From contig NZ_JAERRJ010000013.1 in the NCBI RefSeq assembly GCF_016741815.1, forward strand, positions 1 through 64,000: 64,000 nt of DNA. The letters are read 5' to 3'. Source of the stretch: Nocardia acididurans (GTDB lineage Bacteria > Actinomycetota > Actinomycetes > Mycobacteriales > Mycobacteriaceae). A program made the translations under genes and the position numbers. Under the pieces are notes generated by a model. That model was not told the origin of the DNA. It worked only from the letters and a program-made list of their open reading frames with translations, and did no database searches. Shown piece after piece: positions 10,382 through 17,701 of this stretch; position 1 is the stretch's first letter, and the number at the start of each line of letters is the position of its first letter.

Positions 10382-11623
10382 ATGGACGGAATCAGCAGAC
10401 GTCGCGCCATGAAAGCCGGCGGAATCCTGGGTGCGATGGGTGCTTTGGCGATCACGTCACCCGCGCGGGCGGAACCGTGGAGTTGGTCGCCGGAGGGCTC
10501 GGTCGCCGGATACGGCGCCGGAGCGGACCCGCTGACGGTGTGGGACCCCGAAGCCGACGAACTGGTGGCCGCCCTGATCGACCGGGGCGACGTCCCGCGG
10601 GTCAACGCGGCGCTGCGCACCTGGACCAGCAACGGTCAGGCGCTCCCCGCCGAATTGCCCTCGGATCTCCGGTATTTCATGGAGTACGCGCGCCGGCTGC
10701 CGCAGTGGATCGACCCGGCCGAGCTTGACCAGGCCATCGGGTTCAACAAGAAGCGCGGCCTGTATCTCGGCGTGCTGTACGGCTTCGCCAGCGGCATGAT
10801 GAGCACCGTCATCCCGAAGGAGGCCCGCGCGGTCTACTACTCCAAGGGCGGACAGGACCTCAAGGACCGCATCTCCAAGACCGCCAAGCTCGGCTATGAC
10901 ATCGGCAACGCGAATGCCTATGCCCCCGACGGCGAAATGATCGTCACCTGCGTCAAGACCAGGCTCGTGCACGCCGCGGTGCGGCACCTGCTGCCGCAGT
11001 CCCCGCACTGGGTGAACTCCGCCGAGGAAGCCGTGCCGATCAGCCAGAACGACATCATGGTCACCTGGCACAGCCTGCCCACCACGGTCATGAAGCACCT
11101 CACCGCCTGGAATGTGCCGATCCCGGAACCGGAACGGCAGGGCTTCCTGCACTCCTGGCAGGTGGCCGCGCATCTGCTCGGCGTCCGCGACGAGTACATC
11201 CCCAACTCGTGGCCGGAGGCCAATTCCCAAGCGGCGCAAGTGCTCGATCCGATCATCGCCGCCACCCCGGAGGGCACCAAACTCGCCGACCGGCTGCTGG
11301 GGCTGGGCGCGAACATCGACTTCGCCATCCTCAGCAAACCGGTGCTCGGCGCGTTCACCCGCTTCCTGCTCGGCGACGCCCTCGCCGACGGACTGGCCAT
11401 CCCGCGGGAACCGGTCTGGGATCCGCTGCTGCGCTTCAGCTGGGGGCCGTTCATCGCCGTGCGTGAGGGCCTGCTCGCCGCCGTCCCGCCGATAGGCGAC
11501 CCGTACTGGCTGCTCGACGAATTCCTGCGCAAGGCAGCGCTGATCTACCTGTCCGAACTGCGCATGCCGATCAGCATCGAGATCCCGACCATGAACCGCG
11601 ATATGAGCCAGCCCGCCCGCTGA
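10382..11623 (+). CDS. lcp: Latex-clearing protein (Tat-exported b-type haem rubber oxygenase)
   Basis: Lcp enzymes cleave the double bonds of cis-1,4-polyisoprene outside the cell by dioxygenation. The 413-residue protein begins with a twin-arginine signal (SRRRAMKAGG, cleavage near ARA at 28-30). It matches DUF2236/MpaB-type Lcp along its whole length. The residues known as R164, K167, T168 and the haem ligand H198 in Streptomyces K30 Lcp appear one position earlier: R163, K166 and T167 in KDRISKTAKLGYDIG, and H197 in KTRLVHAAVRHLLPQ. The ATG at 10382 has AGGAG six bases upstream; the ATG at 10361 would spoil the Tat signal. A small secreted protein gene follows 65 bp later. No oxiB/oxiA-like genes are adjacent. 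Confidence 0.9.
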   Translation: MDGISRRRAMKAGGILGAMGALAITSPARAEPWSWSPEGSVAGYGAGADPLTVWDPEADELVAALIDRGDVPRVNAALRTWTSNGQALPAELPSDLRYFMEYARRLPQWIDPAELDQAIGFNKKRGLYLGVLYGFASGMMSTVIPKEARAVYYSKGGQDLKDRISKTAKLGYDIGNANAYAPDGEMIVTCVKTRLVHAAVRHLLPQSPHWVNSAEEAVPISQNDIMVTWHSLPTTVMKHLTAWNVPIPEPERQGFLHSWQVAAHLLGVRDEYIPNSWPEANSQAAQVLDPIIAATPEGTKLADRLLGLGANIDFAILSKPVLGAFTRFLLGDALADGLAIPREPVWDPLLRFSWGPFIAVREGLLAAVPPIGDPYWLLDEFLRKAALIYLSELRMPISIEIPTMNRDMSQPAR

Positions 11624-11688
11624 GCGACTGAACCTGTTGTCCCCGAACACAATCCGTGCGCATCCTATGCGTCGGCAAAGGAAGTATC

Positions 11689-12012
11689 ATGCGCAATTCG
11701 ATCGGACTTCTCGCGGCCGCTGTCACGGCCGCGGCACTCGTCGGGACCGCCGCCACCCCGGCGGCCCACGCCGCACCGGTGGCGGACCCCGGAACAGCGG
11801 CCGTGGCCGACAGCGGAACCGGTTCCGCCGCAGTCGACTACGGCTCCTCGGCGGCACAGTCCGCGGTCGCCCTCGCCCAGCGCGGCGATGTCCTCGGCGT
11901 CATCGTGCTGCTGGGGGTCGCGCCCTTCTACATGCTGACCGGCGGCATCTGCCAGTTGGTCACGGCGTCCTCGTTCGCGGACCCGTGCGCGCCGACTCGA
12001 TACGGACTGTGA
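11689..12012 (+). CDS. Small secreted or membrane-anchored protein
   Basis: The 107-residue product has a Sec signal peptide (residues 1-28, ending HAA) and a short Asp/Ser/Ala-rich spacer. A hydrophobic segment follows (VLGVIVLLGVAPFYMLTGGI, about residues 68-87), then a tail containing two cysteines (CQ... and DPC). It is not a recognised family. The ATG at 11689 has an AAGGAAG ribosome site; an in-frame ATG at 11656 would precede the signal peptide with 11 poor residues. Closeness to lcp suggests a cell-surface role, but cotranscription is uncertain. It is similar in style to small exported Nocardia proteins of unknown function. Confidence 0.65.
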   Translation: MRNSIGLLAAAVTAAALVGTAATPAAHAAPVADPGTAAVADSGTGSAAVDYGSSAAQSAVALAQRGDVLGVIVLLGVAPFYMLTGGICQLVTASSFADPCAPTRYGL

Positions 12013-12039
12013 TCGGGTTGGCCGTGTCGAGGTGGCAGC

Positions 12040-12498
12040 ATGGTCGCTATGAGCGATGCACAGGAAATGCTGGTCACGGCTTATGACGAGGCGCTACTCG
12101 GGCTCGCCGAAGGTGGCATCCCGATCGGGGCGGCGTTGTTCGACAGTCACGGCACGCTGCTCGGGCGCGGCCACAATCGGCGCGTCCAGAACGACGATCC
12201 GAGCGTGCACGCCGAAACCGACGCCTTCCGCAATGCCGGACGGCGGCGCGACTATCGCGACACCATCATGGTCACCACGCTCTCGCCGTGCTGGTACTGC
12301 AGCGGGCTGGTGCGGCAGTTCGGGATCGGGGCGGTGATCGTAGGGGAATCGACCACCTTCACCGGCGGCCATGAATGGCTTGCGGCACAAGGGGTTTCGA
12401 TCACCGTCCTGGACGATCGGGAGTGCATCGAGATGATGACGAAGTTCATCGCCGATCGGCCGGACCTGTGGAACGAGGACATAGGAGTCGTGGAATGA
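12040..12498 (+). CDS. Cytosine-deaminase-like nucleoside/base deaminase
   Basis: The 152-residue enzyme has the zinc deaminase signature: H57-A-E59 in PSVHAETDAF and P83-C84-x-x-C87 in LSPCWYCSG. Its length and the sequence around these motifs (IPIGAALFDSHG, VIVGESTTFTGGHEWL) resemble yeast cytosine deaminase Fcy1 more than CodA or guanine deaminase. It should hydrolyse an amino group of a free base such as cytosine or 5-methylcytosine. The ATG at 12040 has GAGGTGG at proper spacing. Its last codons overlap the start of the next gene in an ATGA, so it is translationally coupled to the 2-oxoglutarate oxygenase. Substrate identity is an inference. Confidence 0.85.
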   Translation: MVAMSDAQEMLVTAYDEALLGLAEGGIPIGAALFDSHGTLLGRGHNRRVQNDDPSVHAETDAFRNAGRRRDYRDTIMVTTLSPCWYCSGLVRQFGIGAVIVGESTTFTGGHEWLAAQGVSITVLDDRECIEMMTKFIADRPDLWNEDIGVVE

Positions 12499-13454
12499 AC
12501 GCCATCGCCACCGTGGATCTCGACCGCTGGCGCGCGGGCGGTGCGGCCGCCGCGCAGGTGCTGCGCGAAGTCGACGCTGGCATGCAGCGGGCCGGATTCC
12601 TGCTGGTGCGCGGACACGGTGTGCCGGAAGGACTTCCGGGTGCGTTGCGCGGCGCGGCCCGCCGGTTCTTCGCACTGCCCGAGCAGGTGAAGCAGCGGTA
12701 CGCGGTCAGCGTGGGCGGGCGTGGGTGGATCGGTCCCGGGCTCGAGGCCAACGGGTATTCCGAGGGCACCGAAACCCCGCCCGATCTGAAGGAGACCTTC
12801 GCCGTCGGCGCCGACACGCGCACGGGGAACCGGCGCGTCGACGACGTCTGGTTCCTCGACAATGTCTGGCCGGACGAAGTGGTGGAACTGCGAGAGCTGT
12901 CCACCGGCTACACCGCGGCCATGCGCGTCCTGTCCGATGAACTGCTGGCCCTGTTCGCGGCCGCACTCGCGTTGCCGCACAACCCTTTCGCGGGTCTCAC
13001 CACGCGGCCCACCTGGACCTGCAACATCAACTGGTATCCGCCGTTGACCACGGTCGGCCCGCCCGAACCCGGCCAGTTCCGCATCGGGCCGCACACCGAT
13101 TTCGGCACCGTCACCGTGCTGGACCGGGAACCCGGCGCGGGCGGACTCCAGGTGTTCACGGAGGCGGACGGCTGGGCCGACGCGCCCTACGATCCGCGCG
13201 CGCTCACCGTGAACATCGGTGACCTGCTGGCCCATTGGAGCGGGCAGCGCTGGCCCGCCGGCCGCCACCGCGTGCTGCCGCCTCAGGAATCGGCCCCCGA
13301 CGAGGATCTGGTCTCGCTCATCTACTTCTACGAACTCGACCACGATGCCCGCGTCACCCCCTTGCCGCCGCCGATCGGCCGGATCGCGGGCCTGGAACCC
13401 GTTGTCTCGGCGGACTTCCTGCGCACCCGGCTGGACGCCATCACTCTGGGCTGA
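12495..13454 (+). CDS. 2OG-Fe(II) oxygenase of the isopenicillin N synthase-like family
   Basis: The 319-residue protein has an N-terminal DIOX_N region (GFLLVRGHGVP) and a double-stranded beta-helix core with iron ligands H200-x-D202 (GPHTDFGTVTVL) and H258 (GRHRVLPP). The usual R-x-S motif that binds the 2-oxoglutarate carboxylate reads L272-V-S274 here (DEDLVSLIYF), so the arginine is missing. Translation is coupled to the deaminase through ATGA. Fungal thymine-7-hydroxylase belongs to the same family, which makes a modified pyrimidine a reasonable but unproven substrate. The reaction and even 2OG dependence need testing given the missing arginine. Confidence 0.82.
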   Translation: MNAIATVDLDRWRAGGAAAAQVLREVDAGMQRAGFLLVRGHGVPEGLPGALRGAARRFFALPEQVKQRYAVSVGGRGWIGPGLEANGYSEGTETPPDLKETFAVGADTRTGNRRVDDVWFLDNVWPDEVVELRELSTGYTAAMRVLSDELLALFAAALALPHNPFAGLTTRPTWTCNINWYPPLTTVGPPEPGQFRIGPHTDFGTVTVLDREPGAGGLQVFTEADGWADAPYDPRALTVNIGDLLAHWSGQRWPAGRHRVLPPQESAPDEDLVSLIYFYELDHDARVTPLPPPIGRIAGLEPVVSADFLRTRLDAITLG

Positions 13455-13470
13455 AGACCAACCGGCGAGT

Positions 13471-13502
13471 TCCCGCAGCCGTCGGATGCGGCGGCTGCGG
13501 GA
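13471..13502. terminator. Shared terminator between convergent genes
   Basis: An 11-bp perfect stem (TCCCGCAGCCG at 13471-13481, complement at 13492-13502) with a 10-nt loop sits between the stops of the 2OG oxygenase and the NTF2-like gene. It could serve both directions. Confidence 0.6.
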
Positions 13503-13533
13503 GCGACCTGGTCGCGATCGGCCGGGCTGGAAC

Positions 13534-14022
13534 TCAGTTGCCGTGCGGCGCGGGCGCTTCCGCCCAGCGATTGGCGGTGATCGCGAAGCCCGGCAGCGCG
13601 TCGGTGGACATCTTGGCCTCGAAGATGCGGTCGTAGCCGGTGCTCGCGATCCGCCACACCCCGTCCTCGCGGCGATAGGTGTCGTTGTAGTAGGCCGCGC
13701 CGCGGATCAGGATGTTGTAGTCGGGCACGATCACCGTGTCCTCCAGGCACCAGCTGCCCGTGGCGGTGTCGCCGTCCACCGTGATCTCGGGGTGGTTGGC
13801 GACGTGCACGGTGATGATGTTGCCGCCCAGCGCCGTGCTCATGTACCCGACGAGATCCTCGCGTGAGGTGAATTCGAGGGGGCGGCCGCCCGAGGGCGAT
13901 CCGTACGAGCCGAGCACATCCGGGCACAGCGTGTCGGCGAATTCCGTCCACTGCTTCAGATCCAGGGTGCGCAGATAGCGGTGCTTGAGAGCGCGGATCT
14001 GCTCCATCGCGATGGTGTCCAT
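13534..14022 (-). CDS. NTF2/SnoaL-like protein
   Basis: The 162-residue protein has the SnoaL_4/NTF2-like cone fold. The N-terminal helices read MEQIRALKHRYLRTLDLKQW, an aspartate follows in ADTLCPDV, and the GYMSTALGG and beta-sheet half (GSWCLEDTVIVPDYNI) come next. Many homologues are annotated as bile-acid or limonene-type hydratase/isomerase-like, but activity is not predictable. The start codon lies 6 nt after a TATCTT -10 hexamer (14034-14029 on the minus strand), so a leaderless transcript is likely; an internal ATG at 14007 is the alternative. It is divergent from the first Spo0M-like gene with 93 bp between. Confidence 0.8.
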   Translation of the reverse strand: MDTIAMEQIRALKHRYLRTLDLKQWTEFADTLCPDVLGSYGSPSGGRPLEFTSREDLVGYMSTALGGNIITVHVANHPEITVDGDTATGSWCLEDTVIVPDYNILIRGAAYYNDTYRREDGVWRIASTGYDRIFEAKMSTDALPGFAITANRWAEAPAPHGN

Positions 14023-14115
14023 CGGCAGAAGATAGAACCTGTTCTCATCGAGGGCAATGGTCCGTCCCGGTCCGCACGGGTGGACCGAACGGCTTCCGAT
14101 CACCAGACTGTCCCT

Positions 14116-14889
14116 ATGTTCAAGAAGTTGCTGGCGTCCGTCGGGGTGGGCGGCGCCGAGGTTGAAACCGAGTTGCACACACCCGGAGTCCAGCCCGGCG
14201 GCACGGTGCACGGCGTCATCCGTCTCAAGGGCGGCGGGGTCGAGCAGGAGATCTCCCGCGTCGCAGTCGAATTCGTCACCCGCGTCGAACTCGAGCACAG
14301 CGAGGAGGAGCAGAGCGCGCACCGCGGGTTCTACTTCACCGAGGTGCACGGGGCGCTGCGGCTGCCGGCGCACGCGCTCTACGACATTCCGTTCGGGCTG
14401 TACACGCCGCTGGAAGCGCCCATCACCTTCTACAACGGGCGGCACCTGCCCGGCATGGCGGTGTCGGTGCGCACCATCGTCGAGATCGCGGGCGCGGTCG
14501 ACACCGGCGACAGCGACCCCATCGGCATCGGGGCGCTGCCCGCCCAGCACGTGATCCTGTCCGCCCTGGAACAACTCGGGCTGTCGCTGCGCTCCGCGGA
14601 CTGCGAATGGGGTTCGCTGCGTGGCATCCGGCAGGAGCTGCCGTTCTATCAGGAGATCGAATTCGGTGCGTCCTACCGGTATCCGCGCCTGAACCAGCTC
14701 GAGGTCACCTTCGTCGCGCGCGCCGACGGGATGGACGTGATCCTCGAGGGTGACAAGAAGGGCAGCTGGTACAGCGAGGGCAGCGACGTCTACGACGTGC
14801 TGTTCGTGGACTACAACTCGCTCAGCCACGTGGACTGGACCGCCGTGCTGGATCAGCGCCTGGCGGCTATGGCCTCACGCGGGCACTGA
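14116..14889 (+). CDS. Spo0M-like (arrestin-fold) protein, copy 1
   Basis: The 257-residue protein is a sporulation-control Spo0M family member: an arrestin-like beta-sandwich pair with opening GGAEVETELHTPGVQPGG and the family hallmark RQELPFYQEIEF near residue 180. In Bacillus Spo0M influences stage 0 sporulation and cell division; in non-sporulating actinobacteria the role is unknown. A paralogue lies 1.9 kb downstream (16828-17571), and two ATP-grasp genes on the opposite strand lie between. Its last 37 bp overlap the end of the convergent ATP-grasp gene. The protein is probably cytosolic and peripheral, with no membrane segment. Confidence 0.85.
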   Translation: MFKKLLASVGVGGAEVETELHTPGVQPGGTVHGVIRLKGGGVEQEISRVAVEFVTRVELEHSEEEQSAHRGFYFTEVHGALRLPAHALYDIPFGLYTPLEAPITFYNGRHLPGMAVSVRTIVEIAGAVDTGDSDPIGIGALPAQHVILSALEQLGLSLRSADCEWGSLRGIRQELPFYQEIEFGASYRYPRLNQLEVTFVARADGMDVILEGDKKGSWYSEGSDVYDVLFVDYNSLSHVDWTAVLDQRLAAMASRGH

Positions 14890-15725
14890 GCCGACGTGAG
14901 GGCATGGGCGGCCAGCGCTTCGGCTGCGCCGTCCTGGCCCCGCATGCCGGGGAAGGCGTTCACGTCGATGATCACCGGCTGCCCGTCGACCTCGAGCAGG
15001 TCGACGCCGTAGACCTCCAGGCCGAACACCGCGCCGACCCGCAGCGCGAGCTCCGACCACGGATGCGGGCCGGGTAGCGGTTGATCGGGAAGGGTTGTGC
15101 CGGAGGCGAATTCCGATCGCCGCAGGGCCGCGAACACGCGACCCGCCACCACCCACAGCTTGTGATCCCAGCCGGTGCCCGGCATCCACTCCTGTGTGAT
15201 CACCGGCTCATTCGGCCAAAGCTCCTGCAGGGCAGCGAGTTCCGCGCCCTCGGTCACCCGGGTGACGAGATCGTCGCGGCGACTGCGATGGCTCTTCACC
15301 ACCAGTGCGCGGGGCAGTGGCCCGGTGACCGGACCCAGCCACGACCGCAGCGCCCCGATGTCCGGCCAGGCCGTGGTGGCGGCGAAGGGCAGCCCGGCGT
15401 GCTCCGCGCGGCGCGCCATCCATACCCGGTCCTGACAGAACTCCGTCGCCGCCGCCGTGTTGACCACGGGAATTCCGCGCCGCTCCAGCGTGCGGGCGAG
15501 TGCGATCGCGGACGGCGTGCGCGCCTTCAGCAGGTACACCTGCGCGGGCTCGGCCGGTGGTTCCGCTGTGGGGGAGAGGGTTTCGACACGGTGCCCGGCC
15601 GCCTCCAGCAGTGCGGCGGTACCGGCGAGCAGCGGATGCGCGGCGTCGGCCGTGAGCAGTCCCACCCGAACCGATCCGTCACCCGAGCCGACGACGCCCG
15701 CCGCTCGCGCGGCGGTGACGCTCAC
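14853..15725 (-). CDS. ATP-grasp protein with unusual glycine-loop region
   Basis: The 290-residue protein has the ATP-grasp layout with C-terminal motif VYGVDLLEVDGQPVIIDVNA then FPG, giving metal-binding acidic and asparagine residues. The ATP-loop lysine lies in RALVVKSHRS, but the following residues (RRDDLV) do not form the usual Gly-Ser-rich loop. The middle part (GTGWDHKLWVVAGRVFAALR) resembles RimK/ITPK-like enzymes. The GTG start overlaps the preceding ATP-grasp stop codon (GTGA), so the two are translationally coupled. A ligase or kinase acting with the first ATP-grasp protein is plausible; no substrate can be named. Its end overlaps Spo0M copy 1 by 37 bp. Confidence 0.75.
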   Translation of the reverse strand: MSVTAARAAGVVGSGDGSVRVGLLTADAAHPLLAGTAALLEAAGHRVETLSPTAEPPAEPAQVYLLKARTPSAIALARTLERRGIPVVNTAAATEFCQDRVWMARRAEHAGLPFAATTAWPDIGALRSWLGPVTGPLPRALVVKSHRSRRDDLVTRVTEGAELAALQELWPNEPVITQEWMPGTGWDHKLWVVAGRVFAALRRSEFASGTTLPDQPLPGPHPWSELALRVGAVFGLEVYGVDLLEVDGQPVIIDVNAFPGMRGQDGAAEALAAHALTSAQCPREAIAARR

Positions 15726-16597
15726 AGCTGGGCCGCCAATGCGATCCGGCCGGGCTGTTCGGCCGAGCACAGCCGGGAATGCGAGCTGCCGTTGCGTGCG
15801 AGGTCGATTACGGCCGCGGCCACCGTTTCCACCGCGTCGGGCACCTTGCGGAAGCTGGGAAAGTCGTTGATATCCACCACGACCGGCCCGTCCGGGCCGA
15901 GCACGATATCCACGCCGTACAGATCGAGGCCGAAGATCTCGCCGATCCGCGCCGCGATCTCGGCCACCTCGGCGGTCAGCGGGACCGGGCGATCCGGGGC
16001 GGTGCGCGCACCCGCCAGCGGGGAGGTGCGTTCGGTGCCGTAGAGCCGGCCGCCGACGCAGTAGACCTTCAGATCCACACCGGAATTCGGCACATACGGC
16101 TGGGCGATCACGAGGCTGGTCTCCGCGAATTCCCCGGCCAGCGCGAGCAGTTCCTCGGGACGCTCCACCCGGTGCACGCCGCGTCCCGAACTGCCGTCGG
16201 CGGGTTTCACCACCAGCGGATAGCGTGCGGAGGGTAGTCGAGCCAGATCGGCCAGTCGCGCCGCCGCCCACGTCGGGGGCACCGGCAATCCGGCCGCCGC
16301 GGCGATCACGGCCGCGGCGGCTTTGTCCCGCACCCCGCGAATCGCGCGGGCGTCGTTGACCGTGGTGAGCCCGGTCGCGGCGGCGGCCTCCAGCAGCCCC
16401 AGGCCCGGCCCACCGGACACGGTCTTCAGCACCCAGGCATCGTGGCTTCCGGTGTGCAGCAGCGAATTCAGTGCCAGCAGTTCACCACCCGGCCGCAGCA
16501 CCTCGACCCGATGCCCCCAGCGGCGGAGCCGGTGTGCCACTTCGCCCGGCATCCCGTCCCTGCGGTACTGCTCCTCGACCAGAAAGCAGAAACTCAT
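15722..16597 (-). CDS. ATP-grasp (RimK-like) ligase
   Basis: This 291-residue protein is a canonical ATP-grasp enzyme. The N-terminal domain begins CFLVEEQYRRDGMPGEV. The ATP-binding lysine and flexible loop are in PLVVKPADGSSGRGVHRV, the adenine-contact segment is SLVIAQPYVPNSGVDLKVY, and the magnesium-binding end is YGVDIVLGPDGPVVVDINDF. It would form an acyl-phosphate and ligate an amine or thiol, cytosolically. The ATG at 16597 fits homologue starts; a GTG at 16609 with a GGGGGA element and an ATG further upstream are alternatives. It is the first gene of a coupled pair with the second ATP-grasp protein and is divergent from Spo0M copy 2. Confidence 0.8.
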   Translation of the reverse strand: MSFCFLVEEQYRRDGMPGEVAHRLRRWGHRVEVLRPGGELLALNSLLHTGSHDAWVLKTVSGGPGLGLLEAAAATGLTTVNDARAIRGVRDKAAAAVIAAAAGLPVPPTWAAARLADLARLPSARYPLVVKPADGSSGRGVHRVERPEELLALAGEFAETSLVIAQPYVPNSGVDLKVYCVGGRLYGTERTSPLAGARTAPDRPVPLTAEVAEIAARIGEIFGLDLYGVDIVLGPDGPVVVDINDFPSFRKVPDAVETVAAAVIDLARNGSSHSRLCSAEQPGRIALAAQL

Positions 16598-16827
16598 CCG
16601 AGCCGCCACGGCGGTCCCCCGATTCTTCACGCTGTTCCCTTGCGGCACAGACTGTTTGCCGTTCCTTCACCACGATCATCTGTTCCGCTCGCTGGAGCGC
16701 AACAACTTCGACCCGGCAGTGCCGAAAATTCAGGGTTCGCTCAGGGAGAACCCTGGCCCCACACCGGAATACCGGGTGCGCGGACGCCGCGCTGGCGGAA
16801 GTTGCGCGAGCTTGCCAGGATTGGCGC

Positions 16828-17571
16828 ATGGTCGAGAAATTGCCGACGGCGGGCGGCGTCGGCGGAGCCCGGGTCGAAACCGAACTGCACACCCCCGTCG
16901 TCCGGCCGGGCGAGCTGGTGCGCGGTGTGATTCGGTTGCGGGGCGGGGATATTCGCCGGGACGTCAACCGGATCGCGGTGGAGCTCGTCGCCACGATCGC
17001 CGACGGGTTCGCGGGCGAACACGCGGTGGAGCCGCGGCGGTTCCATCGCAGCGTGGTGGCCGGGCCGTTGCACTGGGAAGCCCACGGGGGCCACGACTTC
17101 GAGTTCGAACTGGCCCTGCCGTTCGAAGCGCCGCTGACCGGGTACGACGGCAACTCGCTGCCGGGCACCGCGGTTTCGGTGCGCACCCTCGTCGATCTGA
17201 CCGACGGCATCGCGGGGGACACCCGCCCCCTCACGGTCGAACCACTGGGCGTGCAACACGAAATCCTCTACGCCCTGGAGGATCTCGGCTTCGGGCTGCA
17301 ACACGCCGAGCTGGAGGACGGCTGGATCCGGGGCATCCAGCAGGAGCTGGCGTTCTATCAGGAGATTCGCTTCGCGCCGTCCACCGACTATCCGAAGCTC
17401 GAGGAGCTCGTGGTCGTGTTCGTTGCCGGGACCGACGGGGTGGAGGTGGTGCTCGAGGTGAACAGGAACGAGGGCGACGCCTACGGCTCGCTCTACGTGG
17501 ACTATGGCGAGGAAGACGATCTGGACTGGACAGCCACCCTCGACGCGCAGCTCTCCGGCCTCGGGCACTGA
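16828..17571 (+). CDS. Spo0M-like (arrestin-fold) protein, copy 2
   Basis: The 247-residue protein is a clear paralogue of the gene at 14116-14889. Both share the opening GGARVETELHTPVVRPGE, the centre (F)YNGRHLPG-type turn (here YDGNSLPGTAVSVRTLVDL) and the hallmark QQELAFYQEIRFAPS. The N-terminus lacks the hydrophobic FKKLLASVG start of copy 1, and the C-terminus is more acidic (YGEEDDLDW). It is divergent from the ATP-grasp pair with about 230 bp between. The paired copies around two ATP-grasp genes suggest one functional locus, which is an inference from layout only. Confidence 0.83.
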   Translation: MVEKLPTAGGVGGARVETELHTPVVRPGELVRGVIRLRGGDIRRDVNRIAVELVATIADGFAGEHAVEPRRFHRSVVAGPLHWEAHGGHDFEFELALPFEAPLTGYDGNSLPGTAVSVRTLVDLTDGIAGDTRPLTVEPLGVQHEILYALEDLGFGLQHAELEDGWIRGIQQELAFYQEIRFAPSTDYPKLEELVVVFVAGTDGVEVVLEVNRNEGDAYGSLYVDYGEEDDLDWTATLDAQLSGLGH

Positions 17572-17644
17572 GCGGAAATGGCACCGGTTCGCCATGTGAA
17601 CCGGCGCTGAATCACTGAGTGAGAACGGCTCTGGACAGAAAAAC

Positions 17645-17658
17645 TGTAACGTGTTCTC
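17645..17658. promoter_or_regulatory. KstR-like operator site
   Basis: The sequence TGTAACGTGTTCTC has the form TnnAACnnGTTnnC, one base away from the mycobacterial KstR consensus TnnAACnnGTTnnA used for cholesterol/lipid catabolic genes. It lies 44 bp upstream of the start of the amine-dehydrogenase-like gene, next to the expected -35 region, a position suited to repression. Confidence 0.5.
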
Positions 17659-17677
17659 GATTTCGCTCCGGGAGCGT

Positions 17678-17701
17678 GCCGGGAGTTGCTAGCCTCCCGG
17701 C
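17678..17701. promoter_or_regulatory. Inverted repeat over the -10 element and start of the 17702 gene
   Basis: An 8-8-8 perfect inverted repeat (GCCGGGAG at 17678-17685, CTCCCGGC at 17694-17701) encloses a -10-like TAGCCT (17690-17695). The ATG follows at 17702, so the transcript is probably leaderless and the palindrome could be a second operator. Confidence 0.45.

Noticed and set aside
14023-14829. Upstream extension of the NTF2-like gene
   Set aside because: The open frame beyond the ATG at 14022 is antisense to Spo0M copy 1 and shows no homology; the promoter-like TATCTT supports 14022.
16597-16827. Short RiPP precursor next to the ATP-grasp pair (graspetide hypothesis)
   Set aside because: The gap holds no small open frame with a leader-like or core sequence, so a graspetide cluster is not supported.
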